Assembly (NCBI GenBank): GCA_015064395.1
Contig: SVSH01000001.1
Span: 58,956-122,955 of the forward strand
From: Oscillospiraceae bacterium
Lineage (GTDB): Bacteria; Bacillota; Clostridia; Oscillospirales; CAG-272
Length of the DNA stretch: 64,000 nt
Direction of reading: 5' to 3'
Positions 1 to 8,852 of this stretch are shown one piece after another (positions within the stretch are counted from its first letter, which is position 1; the number at the start of each line of letters is the position of its first letter). A program made the translations under genes and the position numbers. The notes beneath the pieces were generated by a model. That model was given only the letters and a program-made list of their open reading frames with translations. It did not search any database and was not told the origin of the DNA.

Positions 1-2
1 CG

Positions 3-557
3 ACCGACATCGCGGTCATCTCGATGGGCGGTGTGGTCGTGTCCGAGTCCATTCGCATCGCAGGGGAAAAGCTCGACGAGGCGATCATGCGTTACGTGCG
101 CCGCGAGCACGGGCTTTTGATCGGTGTTCAGACGGCGGAGCTGATCAAGCAGCGCATCGGTGCGCTGTATACCCACAAGCAGGTCCGCAGTGTCGAGGTG
201 CGGGGACGCAACGCGCAGAGTGGTCTTCCCGAGGTGGCAACGCTGTCCTCCCGCGAGATGCTGGAGGCCATGGCCGAGCCGGTCAGCGCCATTTTGGACG
301 CAGTCTGCTCCGTCATTGAGCGGACACCGCCTGAATTGCTGGGCGACGTATTGAAATATGGAATTATTATGACGGGCGGCGGCAGTATGGTGCGCGGCTT
401 CGATCAACTGATCCAGAAGGTGACGGGCGTTCCCGTTCGCGTGGCGGACGATCCCATCTCCTGTGTGGCGCGCGGTACGGGCATCGCGCTTCAGAATCAC
501 AAGCAGCTGCCCGAGGGTACGCTCAATCTGGCACGCGCACGGCGCGACCGCCTGTGA
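3..557 (+). CDS. mreB: Rod shape-determining protein MreB, C-terminal part (gene truncated by window start)
   Basis: Actin-like ATPase that forms membrane-associated filaments guiding lateral cell wall synthesis. The frame is open from the first bases of the window, so only the last ~184 residues are visible. The fragment starts DIAVISMGGVV, runs through YVRREHGLLIG and ends with the nucleotide-binding segment MTGGGSMVRGFDQL and the family-typical IALQN near the C-terminus; all are MreB/Mbl signatures. It is followed 25 bp later by pepD on the same strand. MreB, Mbl and MreBH cannot be separated from this fragment alone. The organism is therefore probably rod-shaped or derived from rods (inference). 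Confidence 0.9.
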   Translation, partial: TDIAVISMGGVVVSESIRIAGEKLDEAIMRYVRREHGLLIGVQTAELIKQRIGALYTHKQVRSVEVRGRNAQSGLPEVATLSSREMLEAMAEPVSAILDAVCSVIERTPPELLGDVLKYGIIMTGGGSMVRGFDQLIQKVTGVPVRVADDPISCVARGTGIALQNHKQLPEGTLNLARARRDRL

Positions 558-582
558 GCCCCGGGAAGGAAAGGACAAGAGT

Positions 583-2046
583 ATGAGCAATCGCATCATC
601 TGCGGCTTTGAGCCGGCGAGCGTATTTCGCTTTTTTGAAGAGATCAGTGCCATCCCCCGCGGTTCGGGAAACGAGGCGGGTGTGGCCGACTACTTATGTG
701 ACTTTGCCGGCTCGCGCGGTCTTGCCTGCTATCGGGATGGCAATCATAACGTGCTGATCACCAAGCCGGCAACTGAAGGGCGCGAGGGTCAAGCACCGCT
801 TCTGTTCCAGGGGCATACCGATATGGTGTGCGAGAAGAACGGCGACACGGTGCACGATTTTGAGCGCGATCCCATTCGTTTGGTGTTGGAGGGCAACCGC
901 TTGAGTGCCGAGGGCACGACCTTAGGTGCTGACAACGGCATCGCCGTGGCCATGATGCTGGCTCTGCTTGACGGCGAGCTTGACAGCCATCCTGCCCTTG
1001 AGTGTTTGTTTACGACCGAGGAGGAGACGGGCATGGGAGGTGCCATCGCCTTTGATTATTCTCGCCTGACCTCCCGTCATATGGTCAATTTGGACAGCGA
1101 GGAGGAGCGCGTGGTGACGGTTGGATGCGCGGGCGGGATCCGCAGTGATCTGCTCATTCCCGTGACGCGTGAGGCGATGGGCGAGCGTGAATGCTGCCGC
1201 GTGTCGCTGACCGGTCTTGCCGGTGGACACAGCGGAGCGGACATCCATACGGGACGGGCGAGCGCCAATCTTCTCCTGGGACGGTTGCTTTGCTCCTTGC
1301 CCGACGTTCGCTTGATCAGCATCGAGGGCGGCTCCAAGGATAACGCTATCACTCGTGAGGCGTATGCTGTGATTGCGGTGCCGAGCGTGGCACTGGCGAG
1401 CATGACGCTGTTGGGACTTGCCGATGAGATCGCGGGCGAATTGGTGCCCGAGGATCGGGACTGCCGCATCGCTTGCGAGCGTCTGACCGAGGAGGAGACG
1501 GAAAACCTTGCCTGTGCGATGGACGAGGCTTCCACCGCCCGTGTGCTTGGGCTTCTGGCAAACGCCCCCTGCGGCGTGCTGGCGATGAGTCATGAGGTCG
1601 AGGGACTGGTTGAATACTCTCGCAATCTTGGCATTTTGCGTACCACTAAGGAGGGCGTACGTATCACCTTTACCTCGCGCGCTTCGCGCGAGAGCCGCCT
1701 GGACGGTACGATCCACGCGTTGAATGCCTTGGCGGGTGCCTTGGGCGCAACGGTGAACCACCACAGCCGCTATCCCGGCTGGGAATATGCCCCTGTTTCA
1801 GCCGTGCGGGACGCCTATACGGCGGCTGCCCGGGCAGTGCTGGGCGGCAAGATGGAGGTCGTGGCTATCCACGCAGGCTTGGAGTGCGGATACATCAAAA
1901 AGCAACTGCCCGATATGGACATCATTTCGATCGGCCCGGATATGAGGGGCATTCATTCGCCCGACGAGGTGTTGTTCTTGGATTCGGTCGAGCGTGTATG
2001 GAAGGCTGTAGCCCGTATGATCGCGGACTGGAACGTGGCACGCTGA
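583..2046 (+). CDS. pepD: Aminoacyl-histidine dipeptidase (cytosol non-specific dipeptidase, M20 family)
   Basis: Zinc dipeptidase that hydrolyses Xaa-His and other dipeptides in the cytoplasm. The 487-residue length fits PepD (about 485). Metal-site segments are visible in order: GHTDMVCEKN, LGADNGIAVA, TTEEETGMGGA, NLDSEEE and a late HAGLECGYI; the lid-domain segment GGHSGADIHTGRASAN is also typical. The ATG at 583 follows GGGAAGGAAAGG; a longer reading frame exists upstream but overlaps mreB and has no ribosome binding site. It lies between mreB and rlmB on the same strand with short gaps, suggesting co-transcription. Role: recycling of peptide-derived amino acids. Confidence 0.93.
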   Translation: MSNRIICGFEPASVFRFFEEISAIPRGSGNEAGVADYLCDFAGSRGLACYRDGNHNVLITKPATEGREGQAPLLFQGHTDMVCEKNGDTVHDFERDPIRLVLEGNRLSAEGTTLGADNGIAVAMMLALLDGELDSHPALECLFTTEEETGMGGAIAFDYSRLTSRHMVNLDSEEERVVTVGCAGGIRSDLLIPVTREAMGERECCRVSLTGLAGGHSGADIHTGRASANLLLGRLLCSLPDVRLISIEGGSKDNAITREAYAVIAVPSVALASMTLLGLADEIAGELVPEDRDCRIACERLTEEETENLACAMDEASTARVLGLLANAPCGVLAMSHEVEGLVEYSRNLGILRTTKEGVRITFTSRASRESRLDGTIHALNALAGALGATVNHHSRYPGWEYAPVSAVRDAYTAAARAVLGGKMEVVAIHAGLECGYIKKQLPDMDIISIGPDMRGIHSPDEVLFLDSVERVWKAVARMIADWNVAR

Positions 2047-2064
2047 GGAAAGTGAGTAAAAAGC

Positions 2065-3009
2065 ATGGAAAAGAACAATAAAAAATACAACGATCGCGGC
2101 GCAAGATCCTACGGCAAGGGAGGACCTCGCCAAGATGGACAAAAGAATGACCGTCGCCCGCCGCGCGACACCAAGAGCGCGGGCAAGTACGATCACGTCG
2201 ATCATAGTGCGCAGAATGCCAATCCGGCGGCAGGCTACGCCAATGAAGATATGAGCAGCGGTATCGTGATCGGCAGAAATGCCGTTCGTGAGCTGCTTCA
2301 CAGTGAGCGCACCATTGATAAGCTGCTCGTCCAGCGCGGTGAGCGTGAGGGCTCCATCGTGGTTTTGGTTGCGCAGGCATTGGAAAAGAAGATTCCCGTG
2401 GTCGAGGTCGATCGCGCCAAACTGGACGCCATTGCCGGCTTTGCGCCCCACCAGGGCGTGATCGCTATGGCGGCAGAGAAGGAATACGTTGACGTAGAGG
2501 ATATTCTTGCCATCGCCCGTGAGCGAGGGGAGGATGCCATTATTGCCATTGCCGACGGCATTACCGATCCCTACAATCTCGGCGCGCTCATTCGCTGTGC
2601 CGAGGGCTTGGGAGCTCACGGATTGATCCTGCCCAAGCGGCGGGCTGTGGGACTGACGCCCCTGGTTTCCAAGGCCAGCGCGGGTGCGATCGAGCATCTG
2701 GCAGTGGCTAAGGTAGCTAATTTGGCCCAGACGGTACAGGAACTGCAAAAGCAGGGCGTTTGGGTGTACGCGGCCGAGGCGGGCGGACAGTCCTACGACA
2801 AGACGGACCTGACAGGCCCCTGCGCCATCATCTTCGGCAGTGAGGGCAACGGCGTGTCGGCTTTGCTCAAGCAAAAGTGCGACGCGATCATTTCGATCCC
2901 CATGCGGGGACAGGTCAATTCTCTCAACGTGTCGACGGCGGCCTCTATTTTGCTTGCAGAGGCGGCAAGACAGCACGCACAAGCCAGAGAAAAACGGTCG
3001 GCAGAGTAA
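2065..3009 (+). CDS. rlmB: 23S rRNA (guanosine-2'-O-)-methyltransferase, SpoU/RlmB family
   Basis: SPOUT-class RNA methyltransferase using S-adenosylmethionine, expected to methylate the ribose of 23S rRNA G2251. After a basic, low-complexity N-terminal extension of about 60 residues, the substrate-binding domain starts at IVIGRNAVRELLHSE. The three SpoU motifs follow: DGITDPYNLGALIRCAEGLG, IFGSEGNGVS and IPMRGQVNSLNVSTAASILL, which together form the trefoil knot. At 314 residues it is longer than E. coli RlmB (243) because of the extension, a feature common in Firmicutes. It follows pepD by 18 bp. TrmH-type tRNA methylation cannot be wholly excluded, but the domain order favours RlmB. Confidence 0.9.
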   Translation: MEKNNKKYNDRGARSYGKGGPRQDGQKNDRRPPRDTKSAGKYDHVDHSAQNANPAAGYANEDMSSGIVIGRNAVRELLHSERTIDKLLVQRGEREGSIVVLVAQALEKKIPVVEVDRAKLDAIAGFAPHQGVIAMAAEKEYVDVEDILAIARERGEDAIIAIADGITDPYNLGALIRCAEGLGAHGLILPKRRAVGLTPLVSKASAGAIEHLAVAKVANLAQTVQELQKQGVWVYAAEAGGQSYDKTDLTGPCAIIFGSEGNGVSALLKQKCDAIISIPMRGQVNSLNVSTAASILLAEAARQHAQAREKRSAE

Positions 3010-3046
3010 GGTCGGTTGACCGATTACAGGAAAGGAGACGTTCTTG

Positions 3047-6000
3047 ATGAATCGCAAATCACAGGATTCCACTGACGATTTGTTGCGCGCCCTGCGGACG
3101 TTGATGGATCAGGACGAGGTGGACGAGCAGGGAACACCGGACGACGTTTTTGGAGATCGCTCACCGTCCGAGCGTGACCACAAGCAGCAGGACGAGGAGA
3201 TTGCGGCGTTTGATTCCTACATGGCGGCCTTGCTTGGCGAAGTGGTGTCGGGCGATGTGTCGGGTCGGGATGGCGCCAAGAAAACGACAAGGACGAGAAA
3301 AAAGAAGGCCAAGGCTGCCCCCGAGACGAGCGTTGCGCTCCGTCCGGAGGAAGAATTGGTTGAACTGACAGAGGAGCCGGATGCTGACGAGGAGCCCCGT
3401 GTCAAGTCGCTTACTTCCCCAGAGGAGACCGAGGAGGTCTCTCCTCCCGACGCACAGGTCGAGCTTCCGGGAGACGTGCTGGGCGAGGAGGTTCCCACCT
3501 TTGAGGACGTTTACGTGACCGAAGAGGAGGACGACATTACGGCTAAATCGGAGTTGCAGATCATCGAGCAGCTGCGCATTCCCACCGATTCGTTTGGTAC
3601 GCTTGAAGCCGCGGAAGAGAAGAGCACGGCGGATGAATTGCCTGCCGGATGGAGCGAGATCACGGCGATCTCGGCTTCAGATGAGGCATCGGATGCACCC
3701 TTGAGTGCACAGCCTGCGGAATATACGGACGTTGGTTTGGATGAAAACGGCATGCCGCTTCCCATTGATACTACTGTCCCTGATTTTGATACCGAAGCCG
3801 AGCCTGCAGATACGCAGGAAGAATCGCTTTCTCTGCGCGAGGGTGATATCATTCTGGACGCGGATGAGGATATTCCGCAGACGGAGGAACAGGAAAATAC
3901 GCAAGAGCCCCAGCCCGTGCAAGAGACGCCGGCGGAGGAAAAAAGCGCAACGGTGACGCCCGTTTCTTCTCCCCTGGATGCGGCACGAAGTGCCAATGCT
4001 CGGGCAGAGGCCCAGCGAGCAGAGGAGCAGATAGCGCGTCCCAAGCAGTCCCCCCTGGATGCTATCGCGGCAGGCCGGATGGGAGAACGCGGCAACGTGA
4101 CGTCGCTGGGCGGTGCTCCCGTCTTTGGGCGCAATACCAATCGCGAGCGTTCTCTGACGGATGACGACGTTGAGCTGCTGTTGGAGCTGGGTTATGAGAG
4201 CAATCTTTCCCAAAAGGTTGGATCCCAGCGGGTAGAGCTGCTCAAAAACCGTCGCGCGGATGATGAGCAGATGCGCCGTCAGCGCGAGCATGCTTACGGC
4301 TACGCGGGTGAGGAATATACGGGACACGCACAGGATGACAAGATCAAGAAGACGTATCAAAAGCATCTTCGCGCCGCCAAGGCACGGCTCTTTGGCGTGG
4401 TCCTTTTGACGATTCTTGTCTTGCTTTCGGATATTTTCCCCATGCTGCGGAGCAATTTCCCTCCGTTGGATGCTCTTCTCCCCGCGACGGGACTGTATGG
4501 TGCGGTCGGATTGCTGTTGCTTGTACTGACAGCGCTGATCTGCCTGCCTCATCTGAAGAAGGGCTTTGGCGCCCTCTTCCAATTTGCTCCCGTTCCCGGC
4601 TCTTTGCCGGCTATATTGTTGGTATTTACGCTTCTTTATGATGTGTTTGGCATCTTTATGCCCACCTGCCCGACCCTTTTGAATTTCCCGACGGTATTGG
4701 CACTGCTGTTGCTGTGTGTCGGAGAGCGCATGCGGGTCGGACAGCAAAAGGAGACGTTTGAGGTGGTCAGCGCCCATTCGCGCAAGATCGCGGCGGATGG
4801 CATGGCGCCTCGCAAGAAAAAGGTCGTTCGTGGCGGCCATATCGTTAAGATCATCAACGACGACGCGGATCGTGTGCTCTGGCGAGTACGCCCCACCGAG
4901 CAGGTGGCGGGGTATTTCCGTCGGACGAGCGCGAGAACACAGCGCTATCGTCCGCTCGGCTTTCTTTTGGCCGGTGCCCTGATCGCCGCTGTGATCGTGG
5001 CAGTGATGACACTGCTGGTGCTGGGAGACTTTGTAGCGTCGGTAACGGCATTCCTGTTGACATTGCAGCTTGCTCTGCCTTTTTCTGCCTTGGTGTCGTA
5101 TGCATACCCCATGCTGTTTGCTACAAGACAGCTCTCGGAGCAGGGATGCGCCATCGTCGGCGAGAGTGCCGTGGAGGAATATTCGGGCGAAAAGACGCTG
5201 TTGTTTGACGACACCGAGATGTTCCGCTCCAAGAGCTCGACCGAGATCACCATTAAGGGCGGAGGAGAGACGAGAAAGTATATCCGCTACGCCAAGCGAC
5301 TGTTTTATACCATGGGCGGTACGCTCCGCAACGTAACGACCTCGGATCTGTCAAAGGAGACCTACGAGGAGCGAGTGGAGATCCTTCGCGTTATGGAGGA
5401 GGGGGTAGAGGCCCGCATCGACGGCAAGGTGCATATTCTGGCCGGTACCTCGGCGTTTATGGTCAAGAACGGCATTCGTGTGCCGGGTGAAAACGCGGAA
5501 TTGCTGGTGCGCCGACACGTGGAGAGCTGTATTTTGTATCTCGCCTTTGACGGCAAGCTCCGACTGGGGTATGAGATCGATTATCGCATCTCGGGTCGCT
5601 TTGAACAAGCAGCGGAGCAGCTGTACCGCGAAGGAACGGCGGTGGCCATCGAAACCTACGACCCCAGTATCCACGCCGACTTCCTTACCCGCAGCCGCGA
5701 GGAGGGACGCTGTCCCATCCGCGTGATCAAGCCGGTTCGCTTTGAAAAGGCAAGTGAAGCGCAAATGATCGACAGCGGCCTTGTGGCGACGAGAAGTGCC
5801 CGCGACATGGCTCGCCTCTCCGTCACTTGTGACCGACTGGCACGCACGGACCGTCAGATGAACCATCTGCATCGCATTACCCTTGTGCTGGGCGCGGCTC
5901 TTTCGGGCGCGGCGGCACTGCTTGGCATGATCAACGTGGGTATTTCACTGGCAGTCGTTGCCCTTCAGCTGGCACTTTGTCTGCCTGTGATGATGCTGAC

Positions 6001-6094
6001 ACGTAAGAATATTTTGGATGAACAGGATCAAACGAAAGAATATGACAATCGAAACAGAGAATCAATACGCACAGGAGCCGATGACCTGCTGTAA
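3047..6094 (+). CDS. Large membrane protein resembling a catalytically degenerate P-type ATPase
   Basis: No confident name. The 1015-residue protein has a long acidic, low-complexity N-terminus (about residues 1-330, rich in E, D, P, T), a charged linker, about four membrane segments at 450-570, a cytoplasmic stretch, two more at 640-690, and two at 945-990. Between the last pairs, GCAIVGESAVEEYSGEKTLL-FDDTEMF sits where P-type ATPases have GxLIKGGxxLE...DKTGTLT. Further on, RFEQAAEQLYREGTAVAIET resembles the stretch before the TGD motif. The lysine of DKTGT is aspartate (D721-D722-T723), TGD is TYD, and no GDGxND is seen. So the fold looks P-type, the chemistry doubtful (inference). ATG 3047 is preferred over TTG 3044 because AAAGGAG ends 9 bp upstream. 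It overlaps the next gene. Confidence 0.6.
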   Translation: MNRKSQDSTDDLLRALRTLMDQDEVDEQGTPDDVFGDRSPSERDHKQQDEEIAAFDSYMAALLGEVVSGDVSGRDGAKKTTRTRKKKAKAAPETSVALRPEEELVELTEEPDADEEPRVKSLTSPEETEEVSPPDAQVELPGDVLGEEVPTFEDVYVTEEEDDITAKSELQIIEQLRIPTDSFGTLEAAEEKSTADELPAGWSEITAISASDEASDAPLSAQPAEYTDVGLDENGMPLPIDTTVPDFDTEAEPADTQEESLSLREGDIILDADEDIPQTEEQENTQEPQPVQETPAEEKSATVTPVSSPLDAARSANARAEAQRAEEQIARPKQSPLDAIAAGRMGERGNVTSLGGAPVFGRNTNRERSLTDDDVELLLELGYESNLSQKVGSQRVELLKNRRADDEQMRRQREHAYGYAGEEYTGHAQDDKIKKTYQKHLRAAKARLFGVVLLTILVLLSDIFPMLRSNFPPLDALLPATGLYGAVGLLLLVLTALICLPHLKKGFGALFQFAPVPGSLPAILLVFTLLYDVFGIFMPTCPTLLNFPTVLALLLLCVGERMRVGQQKETFEVVSAHSRKIAADGMAPRKKKVVRGGHIVKIINDDADRVLWRVRPTEQVAGYFRRTSARTQRYRPLGFLLAGALIAAVIVAVMTLLVLGDFVASVTAFLLTLQLALPFSALVSYAYPMLFATRQLSEQGCAIVGESAVEEYSGEKTLLFDDTEMFRSKSSTEITIKGGGETRKYIRYAKRLFYTMGGTLRNVTTSDLSKETYEERVEILRVMEEGVEARIDGKVHILAGTSAFMVKNGIRVPGENAELLVRRHVESCILYLAFDGKLRLGYEIDYRISGRFEQAAEQLYREGTAVAIETYDPSIHADFLTRSREEGRCPIRVIKPVRFEKASEAQMIDSGLVATRSARDMARLSVTCDRLARTDRQMNHLHRITLVLGAALSGAAALLGMINVGISLAVVALQLALCLPVMMLTRKNILDEQDQTKEYDNRNRESIRTGADDLL

Positions 6095-7964
6095 TCCTAT
6101 CGAGCACAGAGAGATCGGCAGTGCGATACTCAAATCGGTCTCCAAGCCGGGGCGCTATTCGGGCGGCGAATACGGCGAGATCCTCAAGGACAAATCGACC
6201 ATCAAGGCTCGCTTTGCCTTTGCGTTCCCCGACAGCTATGAGATCGGAATGTCCAATCTGGGCATGCGTATCCTTTACGGTGCGCTCAACAGCCACAAGG
6301 ACATCTGGTGCGAGCGCGTGTTTGCGCCCTGGGTGGATATGCAGGAACAGATGCAAAAGCACGACTTGCCGTTGTGCGCCCTGGAGAGCGGAGATGCCGT
6401 GGGAGACTTTGACTTCCTTGGCTTCACCCTCCAGTACGAGATGTGCTACACCACCGTCCTTAATATGCTGGCCCTGTCCCACATTCCGCTTCGTGCGGCA
6501 GAGAGAGGAGAAGAGCACCCCATCGTCATCGGCGGCGGACCTTGTGCCTATAACCCCGAGCCGGTGGCAGACTTCTTCGATCTGTTCAACATTGGCGAGG
6601 GCGAGGAGATGCTGCCCGAGATCGTGCGTCTGTACATTCGCATGAAGGAGGAGGGAAGATACACCCGTGCAGAATTTCTGCATGAGGCGGCGCGTACCAT
6701 CCCCGGTGTTTACGTCCCCTCTTTGTACCGCGTGACCTATCACGAGGACGGAACCATCAAGGCATACACCCCCATCTACGACGACATTCCCACGAAAATT
6801 CAAAAGCGTATCGTACAGGATCTGGACAAAGCCTATTTTCCCGAGACGGTGGTCATGCCCTATATTGAAACGGTACAGGATCGCATTACCGTCGAGGTGG
6901 GACGCGGTTGCATTCGCGGCTGTCGCTTCTGCCAGGCAGGCATGGTCTATCGACCCGTGCGCGAAAAAACGCCCGACGTGATCAACGCCCAGGCGCGTGC
7001 CATTTTCGATACGACGGGATATGAGGAGCTGTCGCTGTCCTCGCTGTCTATCAGCGATTATACCCGCGTGGACGAGCTGACCGACAAGCTGCTCTCCTGG
7101 ACCAATCCCAACATGGTCAATCTGTCCTTGCCCTCCTTGCGCGCCGACTCCTTTACCAAGGAGCTGATGGATAAGGTGACCTCTATTCGCGCCTCGTCCA
7201 TTACCTTTGCCCCCGAGGCAGGCTCGCAGAGATTGCGCGACGTCATCAACAAGAACCTTTATGAGGAGGATCTGATGCGGGCAGTCAGCGTGGCCTTTGA
7301 GGCGGGGAAAAATCAGGTCAAGCTGTATTTTATGCAGGGCCACCCCACTGAAACGGACGAGGACTTGGCCGAGATCCCGGCACTGGCTCGCCGCGTGATC
7401 GATCGGTATTATCAGAATCCGAACCGGAAGGGCGGACGCCCGCCTCAGGTGACCATCAGCGTCTCCCCCTTCATTCCCAAGCCCTTTACCCCTTTTCAAT
7501 GGGAAGCACAGGACACGTTGGAGGAAATGAAGCGCAAGCAGGAGTACGTCGGCTCATGCGTCACCGACCGCAAGATCAAGTACAATCACCACGACGCCCC
7601 CACCTGTCACATCGAGGCAGTGCTGGCGCGCGGTGACCGCCGCCTGGGCGCGGCGCTGGAGGAGGCCTGTAAGAGGGGCTTCAGGTTTGATGCCTGGTCG
7701 GAATATTTCGACTACGAGGCTTGGATGTCGGTGTTCGAGGATACCGGTGTGGATCCTGCCTTTTACGCCAATCGCGCCTGGGGATTGGATGAGGTCCTGC
7801 CCTGGGATATCATTGACTGCGGCGTGAGCAAGGCGTTTCTCTTACGCGAGCGTGCCCGTGCCTACGAGGCCGCTACCACGCCCAACTGCCGCGAGAAGTG
7901 TAGCGGCTGCGGCGCTAACAAATGGGGAGGTGAGCGAGCATGCTGTCCGAACAACAAGTCGTAA
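6042..7964 (+). CDS. B12-binding/radical SAM protein, TIGR03960 family
   Basis: Radical SAM protein with an N-terminal cobalamin-binding-like domain. The cluster-binding motif is GRGCIRGCRFCQAG (CxxxCxxC). The N-terminus has the family run KPGRYSGGEYGEI...RFAFAFPDSYEIGMSNLG; the C-terminus has a cysteine cluster REKCSGCGANKWGG. The substrate is not established for this family; it always travels with the TIGR03936 gene, as here, and in many Firmicutes both lie beside ribonuclease G and L21 genes, suggesting a role in RNA or ribosome modification (inference). The start is uncertain: 6042 has a weak site, 6081 has AGGAG only 3 bp away, 6018 has none. It overlaps the upstream gene by 53 bp (or 14 bp with start 6081). 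Confidence 0.88.
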   Translation: MTIETENQYAQEPMTCCNPIEHREIGSAILKSVSKPGRYSGGEYGEILKDKSTIKARFAFAFPDSYEIGMSNLGMRILYGALNSHKDIWCERVFAPWVDMQEQMQKHDLPLCALESGDAVGDFDFLGFTLQYEMCYTTVLNMLALSHIPLRAAERGEEHPIVIGGGPCAYNPEPVADFFDLFNIGEGEEMLPEIVRLYIRMKEEGRYTRAEFLHEAARTIPGVYVPSLYRVTYHEDGTIKAYTPIYDDIPTKIQKRIVQDLDKAYFPETVVMPYIETVQDRITVEVGRGCIRGCRFCQAGMVYRPVREKTPDVINAQARAIFDTTGYEELSLSSLSISDYTRVDELTDKLLSWTNPNMVNLSLPSLRADSFTKELMDKVTSIRASSITFAPEAGSQRLRDVINKNLYEEDLMRAVSVAFEAGKNQVKLYFMQGHPTETDEDLAEIPALARRVIDRYYQNPNRKGGRPPQVTISVSPFIPKPFTPFQWEAQDTLEEMKRKQEYVGSCVTDRKIKYNHHDAPTCHIEAVLARGDRRLGAALEEACKRGFRFDAWSEYFDYEAWMSVFEDTGVDPAFYANRAWGLDEVLPWDIIDCGVSKAFLLRERARAYEAATTPNCREKCSGCGANKWGGERACCPNNKS

Positions 7965-8683
7965 ACCGCCGCCCCAAGGAGGACTATCCTGTGCTGCCCG
8001 TGCCTCGCACGGTGCGCGTCAAATTCCGCAAGGTGGGTAATCTGCAGTATATCTCCCATTTGGATCTGCAACGCACGATCAGCCGCGTGCTCGTCCGCGC
8101 CGGTATTCCGACCTGGTATACCAAGGGCTTCAACCCCCATGCCAAGATCACGTTTGGTCTGCCGCTGAGCGTGGGCGCCCAGAGCCTGTGCGAATATTTG
8201 GACGTCCGCATCGAACGCGATATGGGCAACCGCGAGATCAAGCAAAGACTCAACGACGCACTGACGGACGAGCTGTGCGTACTGGACGTATATACCGCAC
8301 CCGAGCAGTCGGTGTTTGCCGATATCGTTTGGGCAAAATACAATATTCGTATCCGCACCGAGGGGCTGAATGAGACGTTGGCTGAGCAGATGCAGGCCTA
8401 TCTGACGACCTCGCCCCTGATGATGGACAAAAAGTCCAAGTCGGGCATCCGCCAGGTGGACATCACAACACTCATTCGCTCGCTTCGTGCTTACATGGAG
8501 AGTGGGGAATTACGCATTGACACGACGCTGTGCGTGTCGGGTGCCAATTATCTCAATCCCGAATATCTGATCTCGGCACTGCGGGATCGATTTGGCATCC
8601 TCCCTGTGGGAGAAGCGTGTGGCGAATATTCCATCCTTCGCACCAACGTATACCTTGCGGATGGCGAGACGGAATTCAAATAA
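7940..8683 (+). CDS. TIGR03936 family radical SAM-associated protein (DUF2344)
   Basis: Small partner protein of the TIGR03960 radical SAM enzyme; 247 residues, overlapping it by 25 bp, which argues for translational coupling. The family start VRVKFRKVGNLQYISHLDLQ and the following RAGIPTWYTKGFNPHAKITF are clear. It has no cysteine cluster and no membrane segment, so it is a cytoplasmic accessory domain. In some bacteria the two are a single polypeptide. Its biochemical role is unknown to me. It is the last gene of the run beginning at mreB and is followed by a strong terminator at 8692. Confidence 0.9.
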   Translation: MLSEQQVVNRRPKEDYPVLPVPRTVRVKFRKVGNLQYISHLDLQRTISRVLVRAGIPTWYTKGFNPHAKITFGLPLSVGAQSLCEYLDVRIERDMGNREIKQRLNDALTDELCVLDVYTAPEQSVFADIVWAKYNIRIRTEGLNETLAEQMQAYLTTSPLMMDKKSKSGIRQVDITTLIRSLRAYMESGELRIDTTLCVSGANYLNPEYLISALRDRFGILPVGEACGEYSILRTNVYLADGETEFK

Positions 8684-8691
8684 GTGCACAC

Positions 8692-8720
8692 AAAAGAGCG
8701 CTCTGCGGAGCGCTCTTTTT
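8692..8720 (+). terminator. Rho-independent terminator after the radical SAM pair
   Basis: A 12-bp perfect stem AAAAGAGCGCTC/GAGCGCTCTTTT with a 4-base loop TGCG, running into five T. It ends the rightward operon 8 bp after the stop codon. Confidence 0.9.
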
Positions 8721-8757
8721 CCATAAAAGCCTTCGTGCATTTTGACAAAAATAAACA

Positions 8758-8793
8758 AGCCTCCTTGACAGGGAGGCTCGTTTCTGTTAAACT
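8758..8793 (+). promoter_or_regulatory. Candidate promoter with inverted repeat around its -35 box
   Basis: TTGACA at 8765-8770 and TAAACT at 8788-8793 are 17 bp apart. The -35 hexamer lies exactly in the spacer of an inverted repeat AGCCTCC (8758-8764)/GGAGGCT (8772-8778). The repeat could be an operator for the surface-protein gene at 8853 or, less likely because the T-run is poor, a second terminator. Confidence 0.4.
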
Positions 8794-8852
8794 GTTTTTA
8801 GTAAATTTGACTTTGCATGGCCTGTTTCGTAGCAAAGAGAAAAGAGGTGTCA

